Assembly: GCF_900156335.1 (NCBI RefSeq)
Contig: NZ_FTMZ01000028.1
Location: 1-54,094 of the forward strand
Direction: 5' to 3'
From: Sphaerotilus natans
GTDB lineage: Bacteria > Pseudomonadota > Gammaproteobacteria > Burkholderiales > Burkholderiaceae_C
Length of the DNA stretch: 54,094 bases
A program made the translations under genes and the position numbers. Of this stretch, positions 7,697 to 15,619 are shown piece after piece. Each line of letters starts with the position of its first letter. Within the stretch, counting starts at the first letter, position 1. The notes beneath the pieces were generated by a model that saw only the letters and a list, made by a program, of their open reading frames with translations, searched no databases and was not told where the DNA came from.

Positions 7697-8710
7697 TCAG
7701 CGCTTGGCGCGCACCTTCTGGACCTCGGCGACCATCTCCTGCACCAGCGGCTCGCCGATCTGGCGGGCGTACTTGTCGAAGACAGGCCGGGCCTTCTCGC
7801 GCATCCGGGCGATCTCGGCCGGCGCGACCTCGTTGACCTGCAGCTCCTTGCGCAGCGTCTCCAGCGCCTCGGCGTTCTTCTGGCGCGAGACCTTGCGCTG
7901 GTAGTCGCGCGCCTCGGCGGCGGCCTCGAGCACCAGCTTCTTCTCGTCCTCGCTGAAGGTGTCCCAGACCTTGCGGCTGATCAGCAGCGCCTGCGGGTTG
8001 TACATGTGGCGCGTCACCGAGTAGTACTTCTGCACCTCGTGGAACTTCTGCACCTGCATGGTGATGGGCGGATTGGTCGCGCCATCGACCGCGCGCTGCT
8101 CCAGCGCGCTGTAGAGCTCGGGGAAGGGCAGCGGCACCGCGTTGGCGCTCAGCGTGTTGAGCAGGTCCAGGTAGATCGGCGTCTGGATCACGCGCATCTT
8201 CAGGCCAGCCAGATCCTCGAGCTTCGTGATCGGGCGCCGGCTGTTGTGCATGTTGCGAAAGCCCAGCTCCCAGTAGGCCAGGCCGACCAGGCCCTTGGCC
8301 GGCAGCAGGTCGAGCAGCTTGCGCCCGATCAGGCCATCGACCACCGCATCGGCCTCGCGCTCGCTCTCGAACAGGAAGGGCATGTCGAAGATCGCCATCT
8401 CCTTGACGTTGCCTTGCAGCAGGCTGGCGTTGAGCAGCGTGAAGTCGATCGTGCCGCCCTGCAGCGACGACAGCACCGGCAGGTCGCCGCCCAGCGTGCC
8501 GCCGCCGAAGATCTTCAGCTTCATGCGCCCGGCGCTGCGGGTGCGCAGCAGCTCGGCGAAGCGCTCGACGCCGTCGTACTGCGCGGTGCCGCGGTCCACC
8601 ACCAGCGAGAGCTTCAGGTTGCGGTCCTTGAAGTCGGCGGCCTGCGCGGCCAGGCTGGCAGCGGCCAGCACGGTGGCGGCCAGCACGGTGTTCAGCGTCT
8701 TCTTCAGTAT
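7697..8710 (-). CDS. TRAP solute-binding protein (DctP family), non-AUG start
   Basis: About 337 residues, similar in family blocks to the DctP at 710-1729 (KMRVIQTPIYLDLL, then YSALEQRAVDGATNP). No ATG exists near its start. AGGAG at 8717-8721 is 6 bases from an ATA codon (8708-8710), the exact spacing used by the other dctP gene. The encoded N-terminus from there is LKKTLN plus a hydrophobic core to SLAAQA, a complete signal peptide. A start at the in-frame GTG (8686) would remove the lysines. Initiation is therefore probably at ATA or the next codon CTG (8707). No membrane subunits are adjacent, so it may share the DctQM at 1-665. Confidence 0.82.
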   Translation of the reverse strand: MLKKTLNTVLAATVLAAASLAAQAADFKDRNLKLSLVVDRGTAQYDGVERFAELLRTRSAGRMKLKIFGGGTLGGDLPVLSSLQGGTIDFTLLNASLLQGNVKEMAIFDMPFLFESEREADAVVDGLIGRKLLDLLPAKGLVGLAYWELGFRNMHNSRRPITKLEDLAGLKMRVIQTPIYLDLLNTLSANAVPLPFPELYSALEQRAVDGATNPPITMQVQKFHEVQKYYSVTRHMYNPQALLISRKVWDTFSEDEKKLVLEAAAEARDYQRKVSRQKNAEALETLRKELQVNEVAPAEIARMREKARPVFDKYARQIGEPLVQEMVAEVQKVRAKR

Positions 8711-8750
8711 GTCGGTCTCCTCGTGGCTCAGATCACGGGAGCAGATGTTA

Positions 8751-8768
8751 ATTCACCAATTGGTGAAT
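8751..8768. promoter_or_regulatory. 18-base perfect palindrome, probable TetR operator
   Basis: ATTCACCAATTGGTGAAT is a perfect palindrome about 40 bases before the dctP start and 120 before the TetR gene. The half-site TGGTGAA recurs at 8823-8829, and ATTCACCA recurs at 8868-8875 just before the TetR ribosome site. This places operators before both divergent genes, the classic arrangement for a TetR-type autorepressor. Confidence 0.7.
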
Positions 8769-8822
8769 AACAAGATGATTGATACGCCTTAAATTCTTCA
8801 TTGAATGCGTGTTTTCCCGGAA

Positions 8823-8875
8823 TGGTGAACTGCCGCACCGATCAAGCCCGTTTGTGCAGGGGCCATAATTCACCA
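8823..8875. promoter_or_regulatory. Second candidate TetR site: half-sites TGGTGAAC and ATTCACCA
   Basis: TGGTGAAC (8823-8830) and ATTCACCA (8868-8875) repeat the arms of the palindrome at 8751-8768 in this divergent gap. They lie 15-60 bases before the TetR start codon at 8891, positions suited to autoregulation. The long separation between them makes cooperative binding to the main palindrome more likely than one dimer bridging the two. Confidence 0.45.
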
Positions 8876-8890
8876 CAAAGAGAAACCGAG

Positions 8891-9535
8891 ATGCCCCGCC
8901 CCGCCCCGTCCCCCGAGAACCGCACCCGCGACGCCGAGCGCTCGCGCCAGGCCATCCTGTCCGCCGCGCTGGCGGCCTTCGCCGAGCACGGGCTGGGGGG
9001 CACGCGCATCGACGACGTGGCCGCCCGCGCGGGCGTGGACAAGCGGCTGATCTACTACTACTTCCGCACCAAGGACGGCCTGTTCAGCGCCGTGCTGGAG
9101 GAGGTCTATGCCGGCATCCGCAACGCCGAGGCCGAGCTGCACCTGGCCGAGCTGCCGCCGGTGGAGGCGATCACCCGCCTGGTGGACTTCACCTGGGCCT
9201 ATCACCTCGATCACCCGGAGTTCATCACGCTGATCAACAGCGAGAACCTGCACCGCGCAGCCCACATCGCGCAGTCCGAGCGCATCCGCACGCTGCACTC
9301 GCCGCTGATCGGCACGCTGGGCACGGTGCTCGAACGCGGCCGCGAGGAGGGCGTGTTCCGCGGCGGGGTCGATCCGCAGCAGCTCTACATCTCGATCGCC
9401 GGGCTGTGCTACTTTTATTTCTCGAACCGCCACACGCTGGGCGTGATCTTCGGCCGCCCGGTCGACAGCCCGAAGGCGCTGCACGAGCGCCTCTCGCATG
9501 TGCGCGAGATGGTGCTGGGCTATCTGCTGCGCTGA
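8891..9535 (+). CDS. TetR family transcriptional regulator
   Basis: 214 residues when started at the ATG at 8891, which follows GAGAAACCGAG; an in-frame start at 8801 would add residues unlike the family and span the proposed operators. The N-terminal helix-turn-helix runs from about residue 15 to 60, with AILSAALAAFAEHG, TRIDDVAARAGV and the recognition helix ending KRLIYYYFRTKDGLF. The remainder is an all-helical ligand domain. It is divergent from the orphan dctP operon and probably represses it until a pathway acid or its CoA ester binds. The ligand is unknown. Confidence 0.9.
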   Translation: MPRPAPSPENRTRDAERSRQAILSAALAAFAEHGLGGTRIDDVAARAGVDKRLIYYYFRTKDGLFSAVLEEVYAGIRNAEAELHLAELPPVEAITRLVDFTWAYHLDHPEFITLINSENLHRAAHIAQSERIRTLHSPLIGTLGTVLERGREEGVFRGGVDPQQLYISIAGLCYFYFSNRHTLGVIFGRPVDSPKALHERLSHVREMVLGYLLR

Positions 9536-9550
9536 GGCCGCGCCTCAGCG
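9530..9550. terminator. Bidirectional stem-loop between convergent TetR and SorC genes
   Basis: CGCTGAGGC (9530-9538) and GCCTCAGCG (9542-9550) form a perfect 9-base-pair stem with a CGC loop. The TetR stop TGA lies in one arm and the SorC-family stop in the other. There is no strong T-run on either side, so termination efficiency is uncertain, but the position between convergent stops fits a shared terminator. Confidence 0.55.
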
Positions 9551-10567
9551 CCGCGTCGCATCGTCCAGATGCAGCACCGCCATTGCGTTGGTGGCGGTGG
9601 TGGCCAGCGTGTCGATGGTGCCGGTGCGCAGCGCGCCCAGGATCGCGGTGGTCTTGCTCGACTCGCCGGCGATGGCGATGACGTTGGGAATGCGCGTCAG
9701 GTCCTGCGTGCTCAGGCCGACGACCCGGCCCTGGATCGGGCCCATCGCCGAGCGGCCGTGGATGTCGATGAAGTCGTAGCCCATGACATCGCCGACGATG
9801 CCCTGGCGCTTGGCCTCGGTGATCTCCTGCGCGCTGAACCAGCCCATGCGCACCATGTTGCTGTCCTCGCTCATGTCGCCGATGCCCACCAGCGCCACAT
9901 CGGCGCGGCGCGCCTTGTCCAGCGTCTGGCGCACGGTGTCGTTCTCCAGCAGCGTGGCCCGCAGCGTGATGTCGTCGACCATCGCCGGCGCGTAGAGCGT
10001 CTCGCTCTCGCCGCCGAAGCGCGCGGCCAGCCGGCGGCAGATGTGGTCGGGGTTCATGGTCTCGCCGCCGCGGTAGCTGCCGCCGATGGCGCAGACGAAG
10101 GTCGCCGCGCGCCGGCTGGCCGGCATCGCGTGCTCGCTGACGGCGCTGACGTTGCGGCCCATGCCGACGGCCACGATGGCGCCGTCGCTCAGGTTGCGGT
10201 CCAGCCAGGTGGCCACCAGCGCGGCCAGCAGCGCGCGCTGCTTGTCGGCGTCGACGTGATCGACCGACAGCAGCGCCCGGCTGATGCCGAAGCGGCGCAC
10301 CAGCTCGCGCTCCAGGTCCACCGTCAGCGAGGGATGGTGCTGCACCCGGATCTCGACGATGCCCAGGTCCTGCGCCTTCCTGAGCATGCGCCCGACGGTG
10401 GCGCGGCTGATGCCGAAGCGGCGCGAGAGCTCCTCCTGCGTCTGGCCGTCGACGTAGTAGAGCGTGGCGATGCGGGTCAGCTCCTCGGTGCTCATCGAGG
10501 TCGAGGAGGAGGAAGAAGGGCCGGGGGCCGGGGACGAACTGGGGGCGCGGGTGCTCATGGCCGTCAT
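9545..10567 (-). CDS. SorC/DeoR family sugar-phosphate-responsive transcriptional regulator
   Basis: Up to 340 residues. After a low-complexity Ser/Pro leader it has a helix-turn-helix at LYYVDGQTQEELSRRFGIS plus RATVGRMLRKA, then the large C-terminal SorC sugar-binding domain with GMGRNVSAV and GDVMGYDFIDIHGR. Members of this family sense phosphorylated sugars. Starts at 10567, 10558 and at MSTEELTRIA (about 10495) are possible; none has a clear ribosome site, and the last matches where the family usually begins. It is divergent from the transketolase-transaldolase fusion gene, its likely target, through the GATC-rich dyads at 10603-10767. Confidence 0.87.
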   Translation of the reverse strand: MTAMSTRAPSSSPAPGPSSSSSTSMSTEELTRIATLYYVDGQTQEELSRRFGISRATVGRMLRKAQDLGIVEIRVQHHPSLTVDLERELVRRFGISRALLSVDHVDADKQRALLAALVATWLDRNLSDGAIVAVGMGRNVSAVSEHAMPASRRAATFVCAIGGSYRGGETMNPDHICRRLAARFGGESETLYAPAMVDDITLRATLLENDTVRQTLDKARRADVALVGIGDMSEDSNMVRMGWFSAQEITEAKRQGIVGDVMGYDFIDIHGRSAMGPIQGRVVGLSTQDLTRIPNVIAIAGESSKTTAILGALRTGTIDTLATTATNAMAVLHLDDATRR

Positions 10568-10602
10568 TGTGCGGCCGCGTCACCCTGCGTCTTGCTCACG
10601 AC

Positions 10603-10618
10603 ATGATCTTTTGATCAT
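10603..10618. promoter_or_regulatory. GATC-rich inverted repeat, candidate SorC operator 1
   Basis: ATGATCTTTTGATCAT consists of perfect 6-base arms ATGATC and GATCAT around TTTT. The core GATCTTTTGATCAT recurs at 10754-10767 in the same AT-rich divergent gap, and TTGATCAA lies at 10630-10637. Position just upstream of the SorC-family gene suggests autoregulation. Confidence 0.6.
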
Positions 10619-10751
10619 CAATAAAATTTTTGATCAATTCATGGAATGAACTTTATGGCAATTTTTATGCATATTTACGGAATTTTGTGTGGATATGGCG
10701 GATGTAAAAGCCTGAGTCGCAGGTCATCCAGGGTGATTTGGTGTTCATGAT

Positions 10752-10767
10752 TTGATCTTTTGATCAT
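10752..10767. promoter_or_regulatory. GATC-rich inverted repeat, candidate SorC operator 2
   Basis: TTGATCTTTTGATCAT repeats operator 1 with one changed base, 149 bases away and about 60 bases before the fusion gene start at 10826. Two copies plus the palindrome TTGATCAA at 10630-10637 would allow looping by a tetrameric SorC-type regulator. Confidence 0.6.
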
Positions 10768-10825
10768 TACGAATTACATTCGCTCAGACCTGTTCAAGTT
10801 CACACCTTCTGCCGGATTCCCGACG

Positions 10826-13800
10826 ATGACCTCTCCCTCCCGCCGAACCCTGGCCGACGCGCTGCGCGCGCTGGCGATGGACGCCGTTCAGCAGGCCAGC
10901 TCCGGCCACCCCGGCATGCCGATGGGCATGGCCGACATCGCCGAGGCGCTCTGGCGCCATCACCTCAGGCACGACCCGGTCGCGCCCGACTGGGCCGACC
11001 GTGATCGCTTCGTGCTCTCCAACGGCCACGGCTCGATGCTGCTCTACGGTCTGCTGCACCTGAGCGGCTACGACCTGTCGATCGACGACCTGAAGGCCTT
11101 CCGCCAGCTGCACAGCCGCACGCCCGGCCACCCGGAGCTTGGCTATGCGCCCGGCGTCGAGACCACCACCGGCCCGCTGGGCCAGGGCATCGCCAACGCG
11201 GTCGGCATGGCGCTGGCGGAAAAGCTGCTGGCGGCCGAGTTCAACCGCCCCGGCCACGCGGTCGTCGATCACCGCACCTGGGCCTTCCTGGGCGACGGCT
11301 GCCTGATGGAGGGCGTCAGCCACGAGGCCTGCGCGCTGGCCGGCACCTGGGGCCTGGGCAAGCTGACCGCCTTCTGGGACGACAACGGCATCTCGATCGA
11401 CGGCCATGTCGAGGGCTGGTTCAGCGAGGACATTCCCGGTCGCTTCGAGGCCTACGGCTGGCAAGTCATCCGCGGCGTGGACGGCCATGACAGCGCCGCG
11501 CTGGATGCCGCCATCGCGCAGGCCAAGGCCGAGACCGCGCGCCCGACACTGATCTGCTGCCGCACCACCATCGGCTTTGGCTCGCCCAACAAGGCCGGCA
11601 CGCACGACAGCCACGGCGCGCCGCTGGGCGCGGCCGAGATCGCCGCGACCAAGGCCGCTCTCGGCTGGTCGCACGGCCCCTTCGAGATCCCCGAGGACGT
11701 GCGCACCGCCTGGGACGCGCGCGAGACGGGCCAGGCCGCCCGCCAGCAATGGCAGCGCCGCTTCGACGCCTACGCCGACGCCCACCCCGCGCTGGCCGCC
11801 GAGCTGGCGCGCCGCCTGGCCGGCGATCTGCCCGAAGGCTTCGCTGCGCTGGCCGAGCGCGCGGTGACCGAGGCCGCCGCGCGCGGCGCCACCCTGGCCA
11901 GCCGCAAGGCCAGCCAGGAGTCGATCGCCGCCTTCGCGCCGGCACTGCCCGAGCTGCTGGGCGGCTCGGCCGACCTGACCGGATCGAACCTGACGAACTG
12001 GCCCGGCTGCGTCTCCGTCACCCCTGAGCGGCTGCGCGCGGGCGAGGGCGGCAACTACCTGCACTACGGCGTGCGCGAGTTCGGCATGGCCGCGATCATG
12101 AACGGCGTGTCGCTGCACGGAGGCTTCCGGGCCTTCGGCGGCACCTTCCTGATGTTCAGCGAGTACGCCCGCAACGCGCTGCGCATGGCCGCGCTGATGA
12201 AGCAGCCGGTCATCCAGGTCTTCACGCACGACTCGATCGGCCTGGGCGAGGACGGCCCGACCCACCAGCCGGTCGAGCAGACCGCCACGCTGCGCCTGAT
12301 CCCGAACATGGATGTCTGGCGCCCGTGCGACGCGGTCGAGACGCGCGCGGCCTGGGCCGCGGCGCTGCAGGCTACCGATCACCCGACCTGCCTGATCCTG
12401 AGCCGCCAGAACCTGGCGCACCAGCCGCGCGACGCCGCGCAGCTCGCGGCCATCGCCCGCGGCGGCTACGTGCTGCGGCCGGCCGAGGGCGAATCCCAGG
12501 GCCTGCGCCCGCAGCTCGTGCTGGTGGGCACCGGCAGCGAGGTGTCGCTCGCCGTGCAGGCCCGCGAGCAGCTCGCCGCCCGCGGCGTGCGCGCCCGCGT
12601 CGTCTCGCTGCCCTCGCTGTTCGCCTTCAAGGCGCAGGACGCGGCCTGGCGCGAGTCGGTGCTGCCCGCGGGCGTGCCGCGCGTGGCGGTCGAGGCTGGC
12701 GCCACCTCGGGCTGGCGCGAGATCGTCGACCTGGACGGCGCGGTCGTGGGCCTGGACACCTTCGGCGAATCGGCGCCGGCGCCGGCGCTGTTCCAGCATT
12801 TCGGCATCACCGCCGAGGCGGTCACGGCTGCCGGCCTGCGCGTGCTGGGGCTGGACAGTCCGCTCAAGGCGGTGGCGCGCCACGGCCAGCAGATCTGGCT
12901 GGATCAGCTCTCGCGCACGCTGGTGGCCAGCGGCGCGCTGCAGCGCTGGATCGACGACCACGGCATCGCCGGCGTGACCAGCAACCCGGCGATCTTCGCC
13001 CAGGCCTTCGCGTCGGATGCGGCCTACGCACCGGCGCTGGCGCAGCTGCGCGCCGAGGAGCCCGATCTCGAGCGCCGCTTCGAGCGCCTGGCCATCGCCG
13101 ACGTGCAGGCCGCCTGCGAGGTGCTGCAACCGCTCCACCAGCGCAGCGCGGGCGACGCCGGCTTCGTCAGCTTCGAGGTCTCGCCGCGCCTGTCGCGCGA
13201 CGGCGCCGGCACGCTGGCGGCCGCGCGCCGCCTGTGGGCCGAAATCGGCCGCCCCAACGCGATGATCAAGATCCCGGCCACGCCCGAGTGCCTGAGCGCG
13301 ATCGCCGACGCGGTGGCCGACGGCATCAACATCAACGTCACGCTGATCTTCTCGCCGCGCCAGCTGCTGCAGGTCTTCGAGGCCTGCGAGCAGGGCCTGC
13401 GCCGCCGCCAGGAGCGCGGCCTGCCGGTGGACCGCGTGCGCTCGGTGGCCAGCCTGTTCGTCAGCCAAGTGGACACATTGGTCGACCGCCTGCTGCCGGC
13501 CGGCTCCGAGGCACTGCGCGGCGAGGTCGGCATCGCCAACGCCCGCCACGCCTACGCGCTGTGGCTGGACCGCTTCGGCGGCAGCGAGTTCGCCGGGCTG
13601 CGTGCGGCCGGCGCCCGCGCGCCGTCCTGCCTGTGGGCCAGCACCGGCGTGAAGAACCCGGCCTGGCGCGACACCCGCTATGTCGAGGCGCTGATCGGCC
13701 CCGACACGGTCGACACCGTGCCCGACGCGACGATGGCCGCCTTCGCCGACCACGGACAGGCCGCGCGCACGCTCGACACCGCACTGCCCGAGGCCCGTGC

Positions 13801-13921
13801 CACGCTGGCCGCGGCCGCGCGCTGCGGCATCGACCTGGACGTGCTGGCCGAGCAGCTGCAGGCCGAAGGGCTGGCGCAGTTCGAGCAGGCCTTCGAGCGG
13901 CTGATGGCGGCGGTGGCTTGA
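10826..13921 (+). CDS. Transketolase-transaldolase fusion protein
   Basis: 1031 residues combining two pentose phosphate enzymes. Residues 1 to about 670 are a complete transketolase: [10 protein letters not shown] near the start, the thiamine diphosphate motif GDGCLMEG from residue 156, catalytic Glu446 in SEYARNA, and [11 protein letters not shown]. From about residue 677 ([16 protein letters not shown]) a full-length transaldolase begins, with GVTSNPAIF, the Schiff-base Lys815 in MIKIPAT, and INVTLIFS. No stop or frameshift separates them. The start at 10826 ([14 protein letters not shown]) fits the family; the frame is open upstream but that part overlaps operator DNA. Channelling of sedoheptulose 7-phosphate between domains is inference. 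Confidence 0.93.
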   Translation: MTSPSRRTLADALRALAMDAVQQASSGHPGMPMGMADIAEALWRHHLRHDPVAPDWADRDRFVLSNGHGSMLLYGLLHLSGYDLSIDDLKAFRQLHSRTPGHPELGYAPGVETTTGPLGQGIANAVGMALAEKLLAAEFNRPGHAVVDHRTWAFLGDGCLMEGVSHEACALAGTWGLGKLTAFWDDNGISIDGHVEGWFSEDIPGRFEAYGWQVIRGVDGHDSAALDAAIAQAKAETARPTLICCRTTIGFGSPNKAGTHDSHGAPLGAAEIAATKAALGWSHGPFEIPEDVRTAWDARETGQAARQQWQRRFDAYADAHPALAAELARRLAGDLPEGFAALAERAVTEAAARGATLASRKASQESIAAFAPALPELLGGSADLTGSNLTNWPGCVSVTPERLRAGEGGNYLHYGVREFGMAAIMNGVSLHGGFRAFGGTFLMFSEYARNALRMAALMKQPVIQVFTHDSIGLGEDGPTHQPVEQTATLRLIPNMDVWRPCDAVETRAAWAAALQATDHPTCLILSRQNLAHQPRDAAQLAAIARGGYVLRPAEGESQGLRPQLVLVGTGSEVSLAVQAREQLAARGVRARVVSLPSLFAFKAQDAAWRESVLPAGVPRVAVEAGATSGWREIVDLDGAVVGLDTFGESAPAPALFQHFGITAEAVTAAGLRVLGLDSPLKAVARHGQQIWLDQLSRTLVASGALQRWIDDHGIAGVTSNPAIFAQAFASDAAYAPALAQLRAEEPDLERRFERLAIADVQAACEVLQPLHQRSAGDAGFVSFEVSPRLSRDGAGTLAAARRLWAEIGRPNAMIKIPATPECLSAIADAVADGININVTLIFSPRQLLQVFEACEQGLRRRQERGLPVDRVRSVASLFVSQVDTLVDRLLPAGSEALRGEVGIANARHAYALWLDRFGGSEFAGLRAAGARAPSCLWASTGVKNPAWRDTRYVEALIGPDTVDTVPDATMAAFADHGQAARTLDTALPEARATLAAAARCGIDLDVLAEQLQAEGLAQFEQAFERLMAAVA

Positions 13922-13938
13922 ACCGGCCCGGCCACTGA

Positions 13939-13954
13939 AGGATCTTCAGATCCT
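13939..13954. terminator. Hairpin between convergent fusion and LysR genes
   Basis: AGGATC (13939-13944) and GATCCT (13949-13954) form a 6-base-pair stem with a TTCA loop. The stop codon of the LysR gene (13946-13948) lies in the loop. No T-run follows, so a terminator role is tentative. Confidence 0.35.
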
Positions 13955-14863
13955 CCTCCAGGACGGATCGTTCTGGAGATGATGGGCCGCCCGGTGCAGA
14001 TGCGTCAGGAAATGGCGCACCACCGGCCTCAGCGCCGTCTCGACCCGGGTGATCGCGCCCAGCACCAGCCCGAGCGGCGCCTCCTGCAGCGGCGGTATCT
14101 CGATGAACGGCGCGGCGGCCGGATGCAGGGCCAGCGGCCGTGGCATCAGCCCGACGAAGTCGGCGCCGCCGATCAGCGACAGCAGCCCGAGCGTGGAGTT
14201 GACGGTGGCACCGCATGCGGGCGGCTCCAGCCCGTTCTGCTCGAACAGCCGCCGGCCGTAGCCGGTCACGCCTGACAGCCCGGTATAGACCCAGCGGGCC
14301 CCGCGCAATGCCTCCAGCGAGCGGGCCGTGGCGTGCACGCTGCCGCGCCGCGCCACCACCACCATCGACATCGGCATCAGCACCTCGACATGGAACTCGC
14401 CCGGCGGCAGCCGGTCGGGAATCGGTCCGAGCGCGATGTCGACATCGCCCCGGCGCAGGTTCATCAGCTGCTCGATGTAGAGCTCCTCGTTGATCTGCAG
14501 GTGCACGCCGTCGAACTCGCGGCTGAAGGTGCGCAGCGTCTCGGGCACCAGCAGCATCACCGCCAGCGGCACCGCGCCGATGCGCAGCTGTCCGCTCATG
14601 CGCCCGCCGAGCTGCCCGATCTCCTGGGCCGCGCCAGCCAGCTCGCGCAGCGCCAGGCCGGCGCGCTCGTAGAGCACCTTGCCCTGGGCGGTGGGCGTCA
14701 CGCCGGTGGTCGAGCGCACCAGCAGCGGCGCGGCCAGCTCCTGCTCGAGCTCGCGGATCATCTTCGTCAGCGCCGGCTGCGACACGCCGATGCGTCGGGC
14801 CGCCGCACGCAGGCTGCCTTCGTCGATGGCGGAAATCAGGGCGCGCAATGCAGGGATCTTCAT
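13946..14863 (-). CDS. LysR family transcriptional regulator
   Basis: 305 residues. The N-terminal helix-turn-helix (residues 1-60) reads ALRALISAIDEGSLRAAARR and then GVSQPALTKMIRELE; the rest is a periplasmic-binding-like effector domain with LRRGDVDIALGP. A GTG directly precedes the ATG at 14863 and could also start translation. It is divergent from the TRAP transporter and gallate dioxygenase operon (15071-19431) across a 207-base gap, so it is the probable activator of that operon with an aromatic acid as inducer. The effector is inferred from context only. Confidence 0.9.
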   Translation of the reverse strand: MKIPALRALISAIDEGSLRAAARRIGVSQPALTKMIRELEQELAAPLLVRSTTGVTPTAQGKVLYERAGLALRELAGAAQEIGQLGGRMSGQLRIGAVPLAVMLLVPETLRTFSREFDGVHLQINEELYIEQLMNLRRGDVDIALGPIPDRLPPGEFHVEVLMPMSMVVVARRGSVHATARSLEALRGARWVYTGLSGVTGYGRRLFEQNGLEPPACGATVNSTLGLLSLIGGADFVGLMPRPLALHPAAAPFIEIPPLQEAPLGLVLGAITRVETALRPVVRHFLTHLHRAAHHLQNDPSWRRI

Positions 14864-15070
14864 CACCGGAATGATATCTCCCTGGGGTAAACCCTGAAAA
14901 CGTGATAACCAGACGTGATCGCAACGGCAGACACGACATCTTTTGCGCTCCGAGCGCTCTGCCTAGAGTTCGGCCGTTCGAGATTGACCCGGCGCAAGAC
15001 CGGGTCGCTGCCCCCTCCCAACCTTCCAACGACCGCGCGCCCCGAAGCGGGCCGGCGTCGAGGAGACGAC
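14864..15070. promoter_or_regulatory. Divergent control region of LysR and the TRAP-dioxygenase operon
   Basis: The gap contains the inverted repeat GGGT-AA-ACCC (14885-14894) and a direct repeat of ACGTGAT (14900-14906 and 14913-14919). CCTAGAGT at 14962-14969 is a candidate -10 box on the plus strand. AGGAG at 15061-15065 is the ribosome site of the first transporter gene. The repeats near the LysR start are plausible regulator contacts; no exact LysR consensus dyad is clear. Confidence 0.45.
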
Positions 15071-15619
15071 ATGACGACTGGATCGGACACCGGCACCCGC
15101 CGGCCCGAGGACGGCGGCCGCCTGTTGCGGCGCCTGTGCGATTTCAACGCCGCCATCGGTGGCCTGGTGCTGGTGGCAATGGCCGGCATGACCACGGTGA
15201 GCGTGGTGGGCCGGGCCTTCTTCGCGCACCCGATCCTGGGTGACGTCGAGCTGGTGCAGCTCGGCAGCGCGGTGGTGGTGGCCTGCTTCCTGCCCTACAC
15301 CCAGTTCCGGCGTGGCAACCTGATCGTGGACTTCTTCACCACGAACGCCTCGGCCGGTGCGCAGCGCCGCATGGACGCCTTCGGCACGCTGCTCTACACG
15401 CTGGTGATGGCGCTGGTGCTGTGGCGCGTGGGCGCTGGGGCGCTGGCGATGCATGCGTCGCAGGAAAGCTCGATGCTGATGAGCCTGCCGCTGTGGTGGC
15501 CGTATGCGCTGATGCTGCCTGGCCTGGCGCTGTGCGTGCTGATCGGCCTGCAGCAGACGCTGGGGCTGCTGCGCGCACCGGCCGGCGAGACGGCGCAGAC
15601 GGCGGAGGTGACGCCATGA
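15071..15619 (+). CDS. TRAP transporter small permease (DctQ)
   Basis: 182 residues starting at the ATG after GAGGAGACGAC. Four hydrophobic helices (about 27-49, 60-78, 99-120 and 140-160) and the segment GRAFFAHPILGDVELVQLGS match the DctQ subunit. The reading frame is open far upstream, but the ribosome site fixes this start. The stop overlaps the start of the large permease (ATGA at 15616-15619). It belongs to a Q-M-P set that leads into an aromatic ring-cleavage gene. Confidence 0.88.
   Translation: MTTGSDTGTRRPEDGGRLLRRLCDFNAAIGGLVLVAMAGMTTVSVVGRAFFAHPILGDVELVQLGSAVVVACFLPYTQFRRGNLIVDFFTTNASAGAQRRMDAFGTLLYTLVMALVLWRVGAGALAMHASQESSMLMSLPLWWPYALMLPGLALCVLIGLQQTLGLLRAPAGETAQTAEVTP

Noticed and set aside
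5156-8770. A 1204-codon open frame on the plus strand opposite the flavoprotein, dehydrogenase and dctP genes
   Set aside because: Its translation is a low-complexity mix of Arg, Ala, Gly and His with no domain, while the opposite strand encodes clear enzymes. Long antisense frames are expected at this GC content.
10603-10637. Rho-independent terminator in the SorC/fusion gap
   Set aside because: The dyads are AT-rich, duplicated 149 bases apart and lie between divergent starts, so operators are more likely.
10784-13753. A 989-codon minus-strand open frame opposite the transketolase-transaldolase fusion
   Set aside because: No recognisable domain, and it is explained as a GC shadow of the coding strand.
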